Shown: positions 19,377 through 27,796, numbered from the stretch's first letter. The stretch is 64,000 nucleotides of DNA from Pseudomonadota bacterium (GCA_016711215.1 JADJTL010000005.1:124001-188000); one strand, 5' to 3'. A program made the numbers and translations. Notes: generated from the sequence alone by a model not told the origin.

Positions 19377-20084
19377 ATGAGGGTCCGCGTGCCGGTCGCC
19401 ACACTTCTTCTGTTCTCGGCCATCGACGATCCTCAGCGGGTGCGCGATGCCATCGTGATGCTGATCGCGCTGGTGCTCTCGATCGCCGTCCACGAGTACG
19501 GTCACGCCCTCGTCGCGGACCTGCTCGGCGACGACACCCCGCGGCGGCAAGGCCGTGTGACGCTCAACCCGCTGGCGCACGCCGACCCGATCGGCACGCT
19601 GCTCTTTCCGCTGATCGGCTTCCTCGGGGGCGGCGTGCTCTTCGGCTGGGGCAAGCCGGTGATGGTCAATCCGCTGCGCTTCACGCGCCGCTTCCGCATG
19701 GCGACAGGGCATATGCTGGTGGCGATCGCCGGCCCAGCGATGAACGTCCTCCTCGCCCTGCTGGTGACCTTGATCTACGCGGTCCTGCTCCGCCTCGGCG
19801 TGCTCGACCCGGCCAGCGACGCCGCCCACGGCATCATTCGCCTGATCCTGCTCAACTGGGTCCTGATGCTCTTCAATCTCCTGCCGATACCACCGCTCGA
19901 CGGCGGCACCGTGCTGGCGTGGCTGATCGGCGACCGCCAGCCGCGCGTCATCGGCTTCCTCCAGCAATACGGCTTCATGCTGCTGATCGTGTTCCTGATG
20001 ACCGGCCTGGTCAGCTACTGGCTGATGCCGGCCTACGGGATCGCGCTCGGATCGGTCGCGCTGGTGCATCGCCTGCTCTTCTAG
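19377..20084 (+). CDS. Site-2 protease family (M50) membrane metalloprotease
   Basis: A 235-residue integral membrane protein with the zinc protease motif HEYGH (residues 39-43) in the first helices and the third-ligand motif NLLPIPPLDGG (residues 167-177). It belongs to the compact YwhC/Rip-like group of M50 proteases without PDZ domains. The substrate is unknown. The same arrangement, M50 protease followed by scpA, scpB and a pseudouridine synthase, is common in Firmicutes and Deltaproteobacteria. The stop is 10 bases before scpA. Confidence 0.92.
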   Translation: MRVRVPVATLLLFSAIDDPQRVRDAIVMLIALVLSIAVHEYGHALVADLLGDDTPRRQGRVTLNPLAHADPIGTLLFPLIGFLGGGVLFGWGKPVMVNPLRFTRRFRMATGHMLVAIAGPAMNVLLALLVTLIYAVLLRLGVLDPASDAAHGIIRLILLNWVLMLFNLLPIPPLDGGTVLAWLIGDRQPRVIGFLQQYGFMLLIVFLMTGLVSYWLMPAYGIALGSVALVHRLLF

Positions 20085-20094
20085 CGAGACGGTC

Positions 20095-21048
20095 ATGACC
20101 GGCACCGAGGAAGACACCTACCATATCGAGCTCCCCGACTTCGAGGGGCCGCTCGACCTGCTGCTGCACCTCGTCAAGCGTCACGAGCTCAGCATCCTCG
20201 AGATCCCGATCGCCTTCATCACCGACAAGTACCTCGCCTACCTCGAGCTGATGCGCACGCTGAACATCGATGTCGCCGGCGACTACTTGCTGATGGCGGC
20301 GACGCTCGCCTACCTCAAGTCGCGCGAGCTCCTGCCGCGACCGCCCGCGCTGATCGACGACGAGGCCGACGCCGAGGACGGCGCCGATCCGCGGCTGGAG
20401 TTGGTCCGCCGGCTGCTGGAGTACCAGCGCTACAAGGAGGCGGCGCTGCAGCTCGGGGAGCGCCCCGTGCTGGGACGCCAGGTCTTCCCCCGCGGCGCGC
20501 CCGTCGAGCGGCCGCCCACCGTCGAGCTGCCCCTGGTCGAGGTCGGCACCTTCGAGCTGCTCGCCGCGTTCGCGGAGGTCTTGGGCCGCCAACGGGTCGA
20601 GACCGGCTACGAGGTGATGATCGAGCGCATTTCGATCAGCGATCGCATCAACGAGATCGTCGATTTGCTGCAGCAGCGAGACAGCGTGCGCCTGCTCGAT
20701 TGCATCGATCTCGCGGGCAGCGGCGCCCAGCTCCGCCACCGCATCGTCGTGACCTTCCTCGCGATGTTGGAAATGGCCCGACTGCGGATGATCCGCGTGC
20801 TACAGGAGCGGACAGGCGGCGAAATCTATCTGACCCGCACGGCAAGCCTGCAGCCCGCGGCCGCGGCCGCCCAAACCGAGACGACCCAGACCGAGACGAC
20901 CCAGACCGAGACGACCCAGATCGAGACGACCCAGACCGAGACGACCCAGATCGAGACGACCCAGATCGAGACGACCCAGATCGAGACGACCCAGCCACGA
21001 GAGCCAGCTGATGAGCGCAACGAAGAACGAAACGAAGAACAGGGCTAG
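20095..21048 (+). CDS. scpA: Segregation and condensation protein A
   Basis: Kleisin subunit of the bacterial SMC-ScpAB condensin, which compacts and segregates the chromosome. The N-terminal SMC-binding region is YHIELPDFEGPLDLLLHLVK and the following LSILEIPIAFITDKYLAYLE is typical. The C-terminal winged helix is at about residues 180-245 (VVTFLAMLEMARLRMIRVLQ). Residues 261-300 are an unusual Thr/Glu/Gln tail encoded by eight 15-bp repeats. The family is usually ~250 residues; here it is 317. Its 3' end overlaps scpB by 38 bases. Confidence 0.94.
   Translation: MTGTEEDTYHIELPDFEGPLDLLLHLVKRHELSILEIPIAFITDKYLAYLELMRTLNIDVAGDYLLMAATLAYLKSRELLPRPPALIDDEADAEDGADPRLELVRRLLEYQRYKEAALQLGERPVLGRQVFPRGAPVERPPTVELPLVEVGTFELLAAFAEVLGRQRVETGYEVMIERISISDRINEIVDLLQQRDSVRLLDCIDLAGSGAQLRHRIVVTFLAMLEMARLRMIRVLQERTGGEIYLTRTASLQPAAAAAQTETTQTETTQTETTQIETTQTETTQIETTQIETTQIETTQPREPADERNEERNEEQG
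20875..20994 (+). repeat. 15-bp tandem repeat, 8 copies
   Basis: Units of accgagacgacccag, four of them with atc in place of acc, are arranged head to tail. They encode TETTQ or IETTQ in the C-terminal tail of ScpA, beyond its conserved winged helix, so copy number can change without touching the functional domain. Confidence 0.95.
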
Positions 21049-22393
21049 GCGCCAGAGCCAAGACGATGACTCGACCACTGCGCCTCGCGCGGGGTCAGGG
21101 TCAGGGTCAGCCGCGGAGGCCGCAGAGGCCGCGGAGGCCGCGGAGGCCGCGGAGGCCAACGCTTCGGCGGTAGACGACGCTGCGCCCGACGCCTCCGCCG
21201 GGGAGCCTCCTCCAGCCGAGCCCCAGTCGCCTGACACCGTCGACGCTGGCGAGGCGGAGACGATGGACGCTTCGCTCCCGCAGCCCACCGCTGGCGCCGA
21301 CGACAACGCACCGGCGCAGGCAGCCGATGACGCGACGGTAGCGGCGGAGCCCGGTTTCGAGGCCGCGCCAGAGGAGGGCGAGGCGCTGCGCCGCATCCTC
21401 GAGAGCCTGATCTTCGCGGCCGACAAGCCCCTCACCAACCAGCAGCTCCGGCGCATCACGGGGGCCTCGACCGCGGCGATCGAGGACGCTCTGGCGCGAT
21501 CCCGCGAGCGCTTCGCTCAGACCGGCCTGGAGCTGGTCTCGGTCGGGGGGGGCCACCACTTTCGCACCGATCCGCAGCACGCGCATTGGGTGCGCCAGCT
21601 CTTCGGCGCCCGGCCGCAGCGCCTGACCCGTCCGATGCTCGAGGCGCTGGCGATCATCGCCTATCGTCAGCCGGTCACCCGCCCGGAGGTCGAGGACATC
21701 CGCGGCGTCGATTGCGGTGGCACCCTGCGCCTGTTGCTCGAGCGCAACCTGATCCGCATCATCGGCAAGAAAGAGGACGTCGGAAGACCGCTGCTCTACG
21801 GCACGACGAGGTACTTCCTCGAGTTCTTCCAGCTCAAGGAGCTGAAGGGCCTGCCGACCCTGCGCGAGTTCGCCGAGCTCTCTGAAGATCATCAGCGCGA
21901 GCTCGATTCGCGCTTCGGCGAGCAAACGAGTCGCGCGGCGGCTGGCGCCGGCGTCGCGGCGGCAGCCGAGGCCGTGGCGCCCGAGAGCACTGGCGAGAGC
22001 ACTGGCGAGAGCACTGGCGAGAGCACTGGCGGCGGCGGCGAGGGCGTGGCCGCGGCGACCGCGGACGCTGCCCCAGCGGGCACTGCTGAGGCTTTCAGCG
22101 GCACGGCGTCGGCGTCGGCGCCGCGGCTCACGGCCGATGCGGCTGCCACGGCGCCCGAGGTCGATGACAGTGAGGTGCTGGCGGCCCTCGACCGCGCGAT
22201 CGCCAGGGCCGATGCGTTGATGGGCGGCGCGCCACCGAGCGACGCCACCGCGCCCACCGATGACGAGGACTCCACCACCCACGACGCCACGCCAAACCCT
22301 TCGGCGACCGGAGCCTTCGACTCCGGCGCAGTGGATCCCGACGCAAGCGAGCCCGCGGAGCGCGTCATTGACGAAGACCGGGCCGCGGGCTAG
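21011..22393 (+). CDS. scpB: Segregation and condensation protein B with long low-complexity arms
   Basis: Partner of ScpA in the SMC condensin. The conserved core is residues 115-295: two winged helices with LRRILESLIFAADKPLTNQQ, MLEALAIIAYRQPVTRPEVE, DIRGVDCGGTLRLLLERNLI and GRPLLYGTTRYFLEFF. It is flanked by about 110 acidic, Ala-rich residues at the N-terminus and about 165 at the C-terminus, including an ESTG repeat. ScpB is usually ~200 residues, so at 460 this form is more than double. The start at 21011 lies inside the end of scpA, implying translational coupling. Confidence 0.92.
   Translation: MSATKNETKNRARRQSQDDDSTTAPRAGSGSGSAAEAAEAAEAAEAAEANASAVDDAAPDASAGEPPPAEPQSPDTVDAGEAETMDASLPQPTAGADDNAPAQAADDATVAAEPGFEAAPEEGEALRRILESLIFAADKPLTNQQLRRITGASTAAIEDALARSRERFAQTGLELVSVGGGHHFRTDPQHAHWVRQLFGARPQRLTRPMLEALAIIAYRQPVTRPEVEDIRGVDCGGTLRLLLERNLIRIIGKKEDVGRPLLYGTTRYFLEFFQLKELKGLPTLREFAELSEDHQRELDSRFGEQTSRAAAGAGVAAAAEAVAPESTGESTGESTGESTGGGGEGVAAATADAAPAGTAEAFSGTASASAPRLTADAAATAPEVDDSEVLAALDRAIARADALMGGAPPSDATAPTDDEDSTTHDATPNPSATGAFDSGAVDPDASEPAERVIDEDRAAG
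21983..22030 (+). repeat. 12-bp tandem repeat, 4 copies
   Basis: The unit gagagcactggc is repeated four times exactly, encoding ESTG in the C-terminal arm of ScpB outside the conserved winged helices. Confidence 0.95.
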
Positions 22394-22421
22394 CCCCGAG
22401 GACCGCGGCCAGAGGCCCATC

Positions 22422-23228
22422 ATGCGTCTGCAACGCTTTCTTGCCCAAGCCGGCCTCAGCTCACGCCGTGGTGCCGCCACGCTCTTGGAGACGGGTCGCG
22501 TGGCCATCAATGGCAAGGTCGTGCTGGAACCCGGCGCTGCCGTCGACCCGGCCCGCGATCGCGTCACCCTCGACGGCCACCCGGTCGCCGCGCAGGCCGC
22601 GGTCTACGTCGTGCTCCACAAGCCACCCGGGACGATCTGCTCGACCCACGATCCCGAGGGTCGGGAGACGGTGCTCGATCTGGTGCAGGTCCCGGGCGCG
22701 CGGCTCTACCCCGTCGGCCGGCTCGACTACCTGACCTCGGGTGTCTTGCTGCTGACGAACGACGGCGGTCTGGCGCAGGCGCTGCTGCATCCGCGTCATG
22801 GCGTCGAGCGCACCTACCACGTCAAGGTGCAGGGCCTGCTCGACGACGGAGAGATGCACCAGCTCGCCGCCGGCGTCGTCCTCGACGGGCAACGCGCCGT
22901 AGCCAAGGTGGCGCGCCTCGCCAGCACGGGCCGCAACCTCTGGCTGGAGATGACCCTGACGCAGGGGCTGAACCATCAGATCCATCGCATGCTGGAGGCG
23001 ATCAACCGCCGCGTCCTGCGCATCATCCGCGTCGAGTTCGCAGGTATTCGCGCCGATGACCTGCGGGCGGGGAAGTGGCGCGAGCTGAGCAACGAGGAGG
23101 TGGTGGCGCTGCGCCGACTCGCAGGCGCGTCGCCGCCGACCACGCGCCCGCGGACTAGCGCGACGCGCTCGACGGGAGGTCGGCGCGCGCCGGCAGCGCG
23201 TGCAAGAGGCGGTCGAGAACGCCGTTGA
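22422..23228 (+). CDS. Pseudouridine synthase, RluB/RsuA family
   Basis: Converts uridine to pseudouridine in rRNA. The 268-residue protein has an N-terminal S4 RNA-binding domain (MRLQRFLAQAGLSSRRGAA to VAINGKVV) and the catalytic Asp in VGRLDYLTSGVLLLTNDG. The KVQG and LNHQIHRMLEAI motifs also fit the RluB/E/F/RsuA group. The ATG at 22422 was chosen because the S4 domain begins there. It follows scpB by 28 bases. Its 3' end overlaps the 3' end of the convergent nusB gene by 74 bases; that last part is Arg/Ala/Pro-rich. Confidence 0.9.
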   Translation: MRLQRFLAQAGLSSRRGAATLLETGRVAINGKVVLEPGAAVDPARDRVTLDGHPVAAQAAVYVVLHKPPGTICSTHDPEGRETVLDLVQVPGARLYPVGRLDYLTSGVLLLTNDGGLAQALLHPRHGVERTYHVKVQGLLDDGEMHQLAAGVVLDGQRAVAKVARLASTGRNLWLEMTLTQGLNHQIHRMLEAINRRVLRIIRVEFAGIRADDLRAGKWRELSNEEVVALRRLAGASPPTTRPRTSATRSTGGRRAPAARARGGRERR

Positions 23229-23607
23229 TGAAGGCGCGCGATTCGCTGCTACCGTAGGCCTTGCCGATCTCCACCGCCTCATCCAAGACGACCTGCGGCG
23301 GCGCGTCGGGCGCCGCGCTCAAGAGCTCGAAGGTCGCGACGCGCAGGACGTTGCGGTCAACGCGACTCATCCGCACCACGCGCCAGTTCGGCGACGCGCG
23401 CTCGATCAGCCCATCGATCTCGGCCCGCCGCGCGACCACCCCGCGGCAGAGCTGCTCGGCGAAGGCGCGCGCGATCGGATCGATCTCGCCGCCATGATGG
23501 GCGAAGTGCTGCTCGAGCACCGTCTCGACCAGCGCGAAGTCCGCGCGTGTGTCGAGATCATAGAGCAGCTGCACGGCCGCCACCCTTCCGTCGCGTCGCA
23601 GACCCAT
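23155..23607 (-). CDS. nusB: Transcription antitermination factor NusB
   Basis: RNA-binding factor that, with NusA, NusE and NusG, forms antitermination complexes on rRNA operons. The 150-residue all-helical protein shows the family landmarks RRDGRVAAVQLLYDLD at the N-terminus, RMSRVDRNVLRVATFELL, and VVLDEAVEIGKAYGSSESRAFINGVLD. It is the last gene of the long minus-strand run and follows ribH, a common arrangement (ribH-nusB). Its 3' end overlaps the convergent pseudouridine synthase gene. Confidence 0.95.
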   Translation of the reverse strand: MGLRRDGRVAAVQLLYDLDTRADFALVETVLEQHFAHHGGEIDPIARAFAEQLCRGVVARRAEIDGLIERASPNWRVVRMSRVDRNVLRVATFELLSAAPDAPPQVVLDEAVEIGKAYGSSESRAFINGVLDRLLHALPARADLPSSASR

Positions 23608-23626
23608 CGCTCGCTACACCCTATCT

Positions 23627-23657
23627 CTACTGATCATTGTCCCTACGGATCATTGTC
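23627..23657. repeat. 16-bp imperfect tandem repeat between nusB and ribH
   Basis: Two adjacent copies of a unit containing gatcattgtc (period 16) are followed by two degenerate relatives within the next 70 bases (around 23693-23727). The block lies in the 140-base gap immediately 5' of nusB on the minus strand. Confidence 0.65.
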
Positions 23658-23747
23658 TCTGCGGCCGCCTGGCTCTAAGGGCCACTGGCTCCACGGCTCA
23701 TTGTCGCTACCGATCAGGTTTGTCGCTAGGAGGGGCGTCGCCGCGCC

Positions 23748-24236
23748 TCAGCCGGCGGTCGGGTTGGCGCCGTCGAGCTGGCGAAAGAGGTCGGCCATCT
23801 CGATGGCTGCCAATGCCGCCTCGAAGCCCTTATTGCCGCCCTTGCTCCCGGCACGCTCGAGCGCCTGCTCCAGCGTGTCCGGCGTCATCACCCCAAAGCC
23901 GATCGGAATCCCGGTCTCGAGCTGCACCTGAGCCACGCCCTTGGTCACCTCGCTGGCGATGTGCTCGTGGTGCGGCGTGTCGCCGCGAATCACCGCGCCG
24001 AGGCAAATCACCGCCTCGAAGCGTCCGCTCGCCGCGAGGCGCTGCGCCACCGCGGGGATCTCGAAGGCGCCCGGCGTCCGATAGACCTCCACCGCCTCCG
24101 CGTCGCCGCCGGTGCGCCGCACGGCGTCGAGCGCGCCCTCGACCAAGCGATCGGTGATCAATGCGTTGAAGCGCCCAGCCACGATCGCCAGCCGCAGGCC
24201 AGCCGCGGCCAGCTTCCCCTCAAACACGCGTGCCAT
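23748..24236 (-). CDS. ribH: 6,7-dimethyl-8-ribityllumazine synthase
   Basis: Penultimate step of riboflavin synthesis: condenses 5-amino-6-ribitylaminouracil with dihydroxybutanone phosphate. The 162-residue protein has the family motifs VAGRFNALITDRLVEGA, TPGAFEIPAVAQRLA, VICLGAVIRGDTPHHEHI (catalytic His) and PIGFGVMTPDTLEQALERAG, followed by KGGNKGFEAA. The ATG at 24236 begins at the conserved N-terminus. It follows ribBA by 25 bases. Confidence 0.95.
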   Translation of the reverse strand: MARVFEGKLAAAGLRLAIVAGRFNALITDRLVEGALDAVRRTGGDAEAVEVYRTPGAFEIPAVAQRLAASGRFEAVICLGAVIRGDTPHHEHIASEVTKGVAQVQLETGIPIGFGVMTPDTLEQALERAGSKGGNKGFEAALAAIEMADLFRQLDGANPTAG

Positions 24237-24261
24237 CTGCTCTGCTCCCACTTCTTGTCGG

Positions 24262-25437
24262 CTATTGGCGATTGAGCCCGACACGTTCGACCACGTTCAG
24301 CCCGTAGCCCGAAAGCCCGACGATCCGGCGCGGATTGTCGGTCATCAGCCGGATGCGAGACAAGCCCAACTGCCGCAATAGTTGCGCCCCGAGCCCGAGC
24401 TCGCGCAGCTCCGGCAACTGCGGCGGCTGGCCCGGATCGGCGCGCTCGAAGGTGCGCGCCGCTTCGAAGTGTCGCACCTGCTCGCCAAGATCCACGTGCT
24501 CCGGCAAGACGTAGACAAAGACCCCGCAGCCCGCCTCCTCGATCAGCCGCAGCGCGCGCAGGTTCTTGCTGGCGCCCGGGCCGCGCTCGACGCCGAGCAC
24601 GTCATTGAGCAGGGAGGCTCGATGCATCCGCACGAGCACCACCTCGTCGGGCTTCGGCTGCCCCAACACCAGGGCCACGAACTGCACCCCGCCGACCGCT
24701 GCCGCATAGACGCACATCCGAAACTCGCGCTCGAGCCCCGCGGGCACGGCCCGCGTCTCAGCGACGCAGCGGAGCTGCTGCTCACGCTGCAGGCGATGCT
24801 CGATCAGCTGCGCGATCGTCAGGATGCCGAGCCCGTGCTGCCGCGCGAAGCGCTCGAGGTCGGGACGCCGCGCCATCGTGCCATCGTCCTTCATGATCTC
24901 GCAGATGACGCCCGCCGGCTCGAAGCCCGCCAGACGCGCCAGGTCGACGGAGCCCTCGGTCTGCCCGCTGCGTACCAACACCCCGCCCTCGCGCGCGCCG
25001 ATCGTCATCACGTGGCCCGGCGTCACGAGATCGTGCGGTTGGGCGTCGGCGGCCACTGCCGCGCGGATCGTGCGCGCACGATCCGCCGCCGAGATACCCG
25101 TCGTGACGCCCTCGCGGGCCTCGACGCTGACATGAAAGCAAGTGCCGAAGCGTGACTCGTTGCGCTCGGCCATCGGCGGCAGCCGCAGGCGTCGCAGGCG
25201 GTCGGCGGTCATCGTCAGGCAGATCAACCCGCGCCCGTGGCAGGCCATGAAGGCGACATCCTCGGCCCTGACCTTTTCGGCCACCATGCAGAGATCGCCT
25301 TCGTTCTCACGATCCTCGTCGTCGACGAGAATCACCTGTCGGCCGGCCCGAAGCTGCTCGACGGCCTGCTCGACCTCGAGCACCAGCGACTGATCGCCCC
25401 AGCTGCCGCCGCCAGCCGTGTTACCCAGCCCTGTCAC
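24262..25437 (-). CDS. ribBA: RibBA-like: dihydroxybutanone phosphate synthase with degenerate GTP cyclohydrolase II domain
   Basis: The N-terminal half (residues 15-215) is 3,4-dihydroxy-2-butanone-4-phosphate synthase: DDEDRENEGDL metal loop, HGRGLICLTMT, GVTTGISAADRARTIRAA and VICEIMKDDGTMARRPDL. The C-terminal half has the GTP cyclohydrolase II fold, but its zinc-binding Cys cluster is gone: the usual ECLTGDVFGSxRCDC region reads ASLLNDVLGVERGPGASK. The QEGRGIG-type active-site segment is also not recognisable. GTP ring opening is therefore unlikely here, and a separate ribA is expected elsewhere. The GTG start at 25437 has GAGGTGA just upstream. It lies between ribE and ribH. Confidence 0.9.
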   Translation of the reverse strand: MTGLGNTAGGGSWGDQSLVLEVEQAVEQLRAGRQVILVDDEDRENEGDLCMVAEKVRAEDVAFMACHGRGLICLTMTADRLRRLRLPPMAERNESRFGTCFHVSVEAREGVTTGISAADRARTIRAAVAADAQPHDLVTPGHVMTIGAREGGVLVRSGQTEGSVDLARLAGFEPAGVICEIMKDDGTMARRPDLERFARQHGLGILTIAQLIEHRLQREQQLRCVAETRAVPAGLEREFRMCVYAAAVGGVQFVALVLGQPKPDEVVLVRMHRASLLNDVLGVERGPGASKNLRALRLIEEAGCGVFVYVLPEHVDLGEQVRHFEAARTFERADPGQPPQLPELRELGLGAQLLRQLGLSRIRLMTDNPRRIVGLSGYGLNVVERVGLNRQ

Positions 25438-25500
25438 GAACTCACCTCATCCACCGCGGCCAAACGCTGTCGCCCACCGGCTAGCGCCCACGCGCGCCGC

Positions 25501-26148
25501 TCAATAGCCCTGTTCACGTAGCCATGCCTGGTCGAAGCGCGCAACACCGCTGCCGCCCGCCGCCAGCCCGCCAAGGAGGCGTTCGACGTATTTGGCGAGA
25601 ATATCGACCTCGAGGTTGACCGCCGCGCCGACCCGTCGATCGCCGAGGACGGTCGCCTCCAGCGTATGCGGCACCAACGCGACGCTGAAATCACAGGCGT
25701 CGAGGCGCGCCACCGTCAGACTGACGCCGTCGACGGTGATCGACCCTTTTGCCGCGACATAACGCAGCAGCTCCGGCGCGGCGCCGATCCGCAGCTCCCA
25801 GCCTCCGTCGCGCGGCCCCTGCGCCAGGACCGTGCCGCGGTCATCGACATGCCCCTGGACCAGGTGGCCACCGAGGACGTCGCCGACCCGCAGCGCGGGC
25901 TCGAGATTGACGCGAGCGCCGACCCGCAGCGCGCCGAGCGTCGAACGTCGCAGCGTTTCGGCGACCACGGTGGCGCTGACGCGCCCCTCCTTCGGGGCGC
26001 CCACGGTCAAGCAGACACCGTTGACGGCCAGGCTATCGCCGCTCTTCAGCCCCGCCGCCAGCCGCGTGCTGATCGTCAGCGCGCAGCCGTCAGCTTGCGG
26101 CAAGAGCGCGAGCACGCTCCCCACGTCCTGGATCAGCCCGGTGAACAT
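25501..26148 (-). CDS. ribE: Riboflavin synthase, alpha subunit
   Basis: Final step of riboflavin synthesis: dismutation of two 6,7-dimethyl-8-ribityllumazine molecules. The 215-residue protein shows the typical duplicated barrel. The first half starts MFTGLIQDVGSV with GDSLAVNGVCLTV and LGGHLVQGHVD; the second half has KGSITVDGVSLTVARLD and PHTLEATVLG, with NLEVDILAKYVERLL at the end. The start is fixed by the invariant MFTGLI. It follows ribD by 28 bases. Confidence 0.95.
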   Translation of the reverse strand: MFTGLIQDVGSVLALLPQADGCALTISTRLAAGLKSGDSLAVNGVCLTVGAPKEGRVSATVVAETLRRSTLGALRVGARVNLEPALRVGDVLGGHLVQGHVDDRGTVLAQGPRDGGWELRIGAAPELLRYVAAKGSITVDGVSLTVARLDACDFSVALVPHTLEATVLGDRRVGAAVNLEVDILAKYVERLLGGLAAGGSGVARFDQAWLREQGY

Positions 26149-26176
26149 CCGCGCAACCCGCTCTCCCTCTGCCGCG

Positions 26177-27322
26177 TTAGCCCGCTGGCCACGCCACGCG
26201 GCCGCTGATCTCGAGGTCCACGCCGAGCCGACGCATCCGCAGCCGCTCAAGCTCCACGGCCTGCGCCACGCGGGCGACGGGACCGACCCCCAGGAGCAAG
26301 GGCAGCGCCTCCGCGTCACCGAGCAGCTTGGGCGCGACGAAGCACACCAGCTCGTCCACCAGGCGCTGGCGCCACAACGCGCCCGCCAGCGTCGGTCCGC
26401 CCTCGACCAGCAGCGAGCAGCAGCCCCGCTCGGCGAGCAAGGCCAAGAGCGCGGCGAGTTTGACCCGTCCGCGCTGCGACGCAACCACGATCACGCTCGC
26501 GCCGGCCCGCTCGAGCGCCCGGACACGCTCGGCGTCGGCGGCGCCCGCCCGGGTCGTGACGATCCAGGTGGCGGCGCTCGAGCGCCGCGTCAACTGCACC
26601 AGGGCGGCGCTCGGCGGCGTACGCAGGCGGCTGTCGACGACCACGCGCAGCGGATCGCGACCGCCGCGGAGGCCGCGCACGTTGAGCAGCGGATCATCTC
26701 TGAGCACCGTGCCCACCCCGACCATCACCGCGTCCTGCGCGTCGCGCAGCCGATGCGCCGCCGCGCGGGCGACGGGCCCCGTGATCCAGCGGGCGTCGCC
26801 GCTACGCGCCGCCACCCGGCCGTCGAGTGTCATCGCCGTCTTCAGCGTGACCAGCGGACGACCGGAGGAGACGCGCTTGACGAAGGCGCGATTGAGCGCC
26901 TCGCAGTCCTCCGCCAGGACGCCGCACCTCACCTCGAGGCCCGCGCGGCGCAGCGCCCGCAGGCCGCGCCCATGCACGAGGGGATGTGGATCGATCATCC
27001 CGACGACGACCCGCCGCACCCCCGCCGCCACGATCGCCTCGACGCAGGGCGGCGTGCGTCCGTGATGGCAGCAGGGCTCCAGGTTGACGAAGAGCTCGGC
27101 CCCGCGGGCGCGGGCGCCCGCCCGGCGCAGGGCCTCCACCTCCGCGTGGGGACTGCCCACGCGCCGATGATATCCACGGCCGACCACCTCGTCGCCATCG
27201 ACCAGCAGGGCGCCAACGAGGGGATTGGGGCTCGTGCGGCCCCGCGCCCGGGCGGCGAGCGCCAGCGCCAGCCGCATCAGCCGGGCGTCGCGCTCGACCG
27301 CGTCCGCGCCGCGCGAGGGCAT
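26177..27322 (-). CDS. ribD: Bifunctional pyrimidine deaminase/reductase RibD
   Basis: Carries out deamination and side-chain reduction of the GTP-derived pyrimidine in riboflavin synthesis. The 381-residue protein has a deaminase domain with zinc ligands His59 (SPHAEVEAL), Cys84 and Cys93 (PCCHHGRTPPC). The reductase domain begins at RPLVTLKTAMTLDGRVA and includes DPLRVVVDSRLRTPP and LLVEGGPTLAGALW. The ATG at 27322 is 5 bases after the nrdR stop. Because nrdR carries a frameshift, its zinc-ribbon part reads into ribD without a stop; the start given here is the biologically sensible one. Confidence 0.92.
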   Translation of the reverse strand: MPSRGADAVERDARLMRLALALAARARGRTSPNPLVGALLVDGDEVVGRGYHRRVGSPHAEVEALRRAGARARGAELFVNLEPCCHHGRTPPCVEAIVAAGVRRVVVGMIDPHPLVHGRGLRALRRAGLEVRCGVLAEDCEALNRAFVKRVSSGRPLVTLKTAMTLDGRVAARSGDARWITGPVARAAAHRLRDAQDAVMVGVGTVLRDDPLLNVRGLRGGRDPLRVVVDSRLRTPPSAALVQLTRRSSAATWIVTTRAGAADAERVRALERAGASVIVVASQRGRVKLAALLALLAERGCCSLLVEGGPTLAGALWRQRLVDELVCFVAPKLLGDAEALPLLLGVGPVARVAQAVELERLRMRRLGVDLEISGRVAWPAG

Positions 27323-27327
27323 CGCGC

Positions 27328-27796
27328 CTAGGTCGCGCTTTCGCGCTGCTGCAGCAAGTGCTTGAGCTCGTCGAGGAACTCGTTGACGTCGCGAAACGAG
27401 CGGTAGACCGAAGCGAAGCGGACATAGGCGACGCCGTCGAGCAGGCGCAGCCGTTCCATGACGCGCTCGCCAATATAGCTCGAAGGGATCTCCTTCTCGC
27501 CGAGGCCCTGGAACTCCTTCTCCAGGTCGTCGATGATCTGATCGATAGCCGCCGCCGAGACCGGTCGCTTCTCGCACGCGCGGCGAATGCCCGCCAGGAC
27601 CTTGCCCGCGATCGTAGCTGACGCGGCTGCCGTCCTTCTTCACCACCATCGGCGCCAGCTCTTCGACGCGCTCGTAGGTCGTGAAGCGGCTGCCGCAGTC
27701 ATCACACTCGCGACGCCGCCGGATGACATGCGCGTCCTTGGAAAGGCGCGAGTCGATCACGCGATTCTGCAGACTGAGGCAGAAGGGGCACTTCAC
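27328..27796 (-). pseudogene. nrdR: Transcriptional repressor NrdR, interrupted by a one-base insertion
   Basis: NrdR represses ribonucleotide reductase genes through a zinc ribbon and an ATP-cone. The N-terminal frame encodes MKCPFCLSLQNRVIDSR, then RRRRECDDCGSRFTTYERVE, and ends at VSYDR. The ATP-cone continues in another frame (KVLAGIRRACEKRPVS, then SYIGERVMERLRLLDGVAYV and FASVYRSFRDVNEFLDEL). The two join if one G is removed from the GGG run at 27605-27607 (minus strand). Corrected, the protein is 155 residues, a normal NrdR length. The error falls in a homopolymer in a highly conserved gene, so a sequencing mistake is at least as likely as real inactivation. Confidence 0.85.

Noticed and set aside
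18568..19380. A 270-residue open frame overlapping the hypothetical gene at 18596
   Set aside because: Arg/Pro-rich with no hydrophobic or domain signal; the other frame has a ribosome binding site and a membrane segment.
20875..20994. CRISPR-like array
   Set aside because: The 15-bp units have no spacers and encode a peptide repeat in ScpA, so it is a coding minisatellite.
26177..27796. A natural NrdR-RibD fusion protein of 539 residues
   Set aside because: The middle part between the zinc ribbon and RibD is unlike any domain, whereas the ATP-cone of NrdR is intact in the other frame. A frameshift explains it better.
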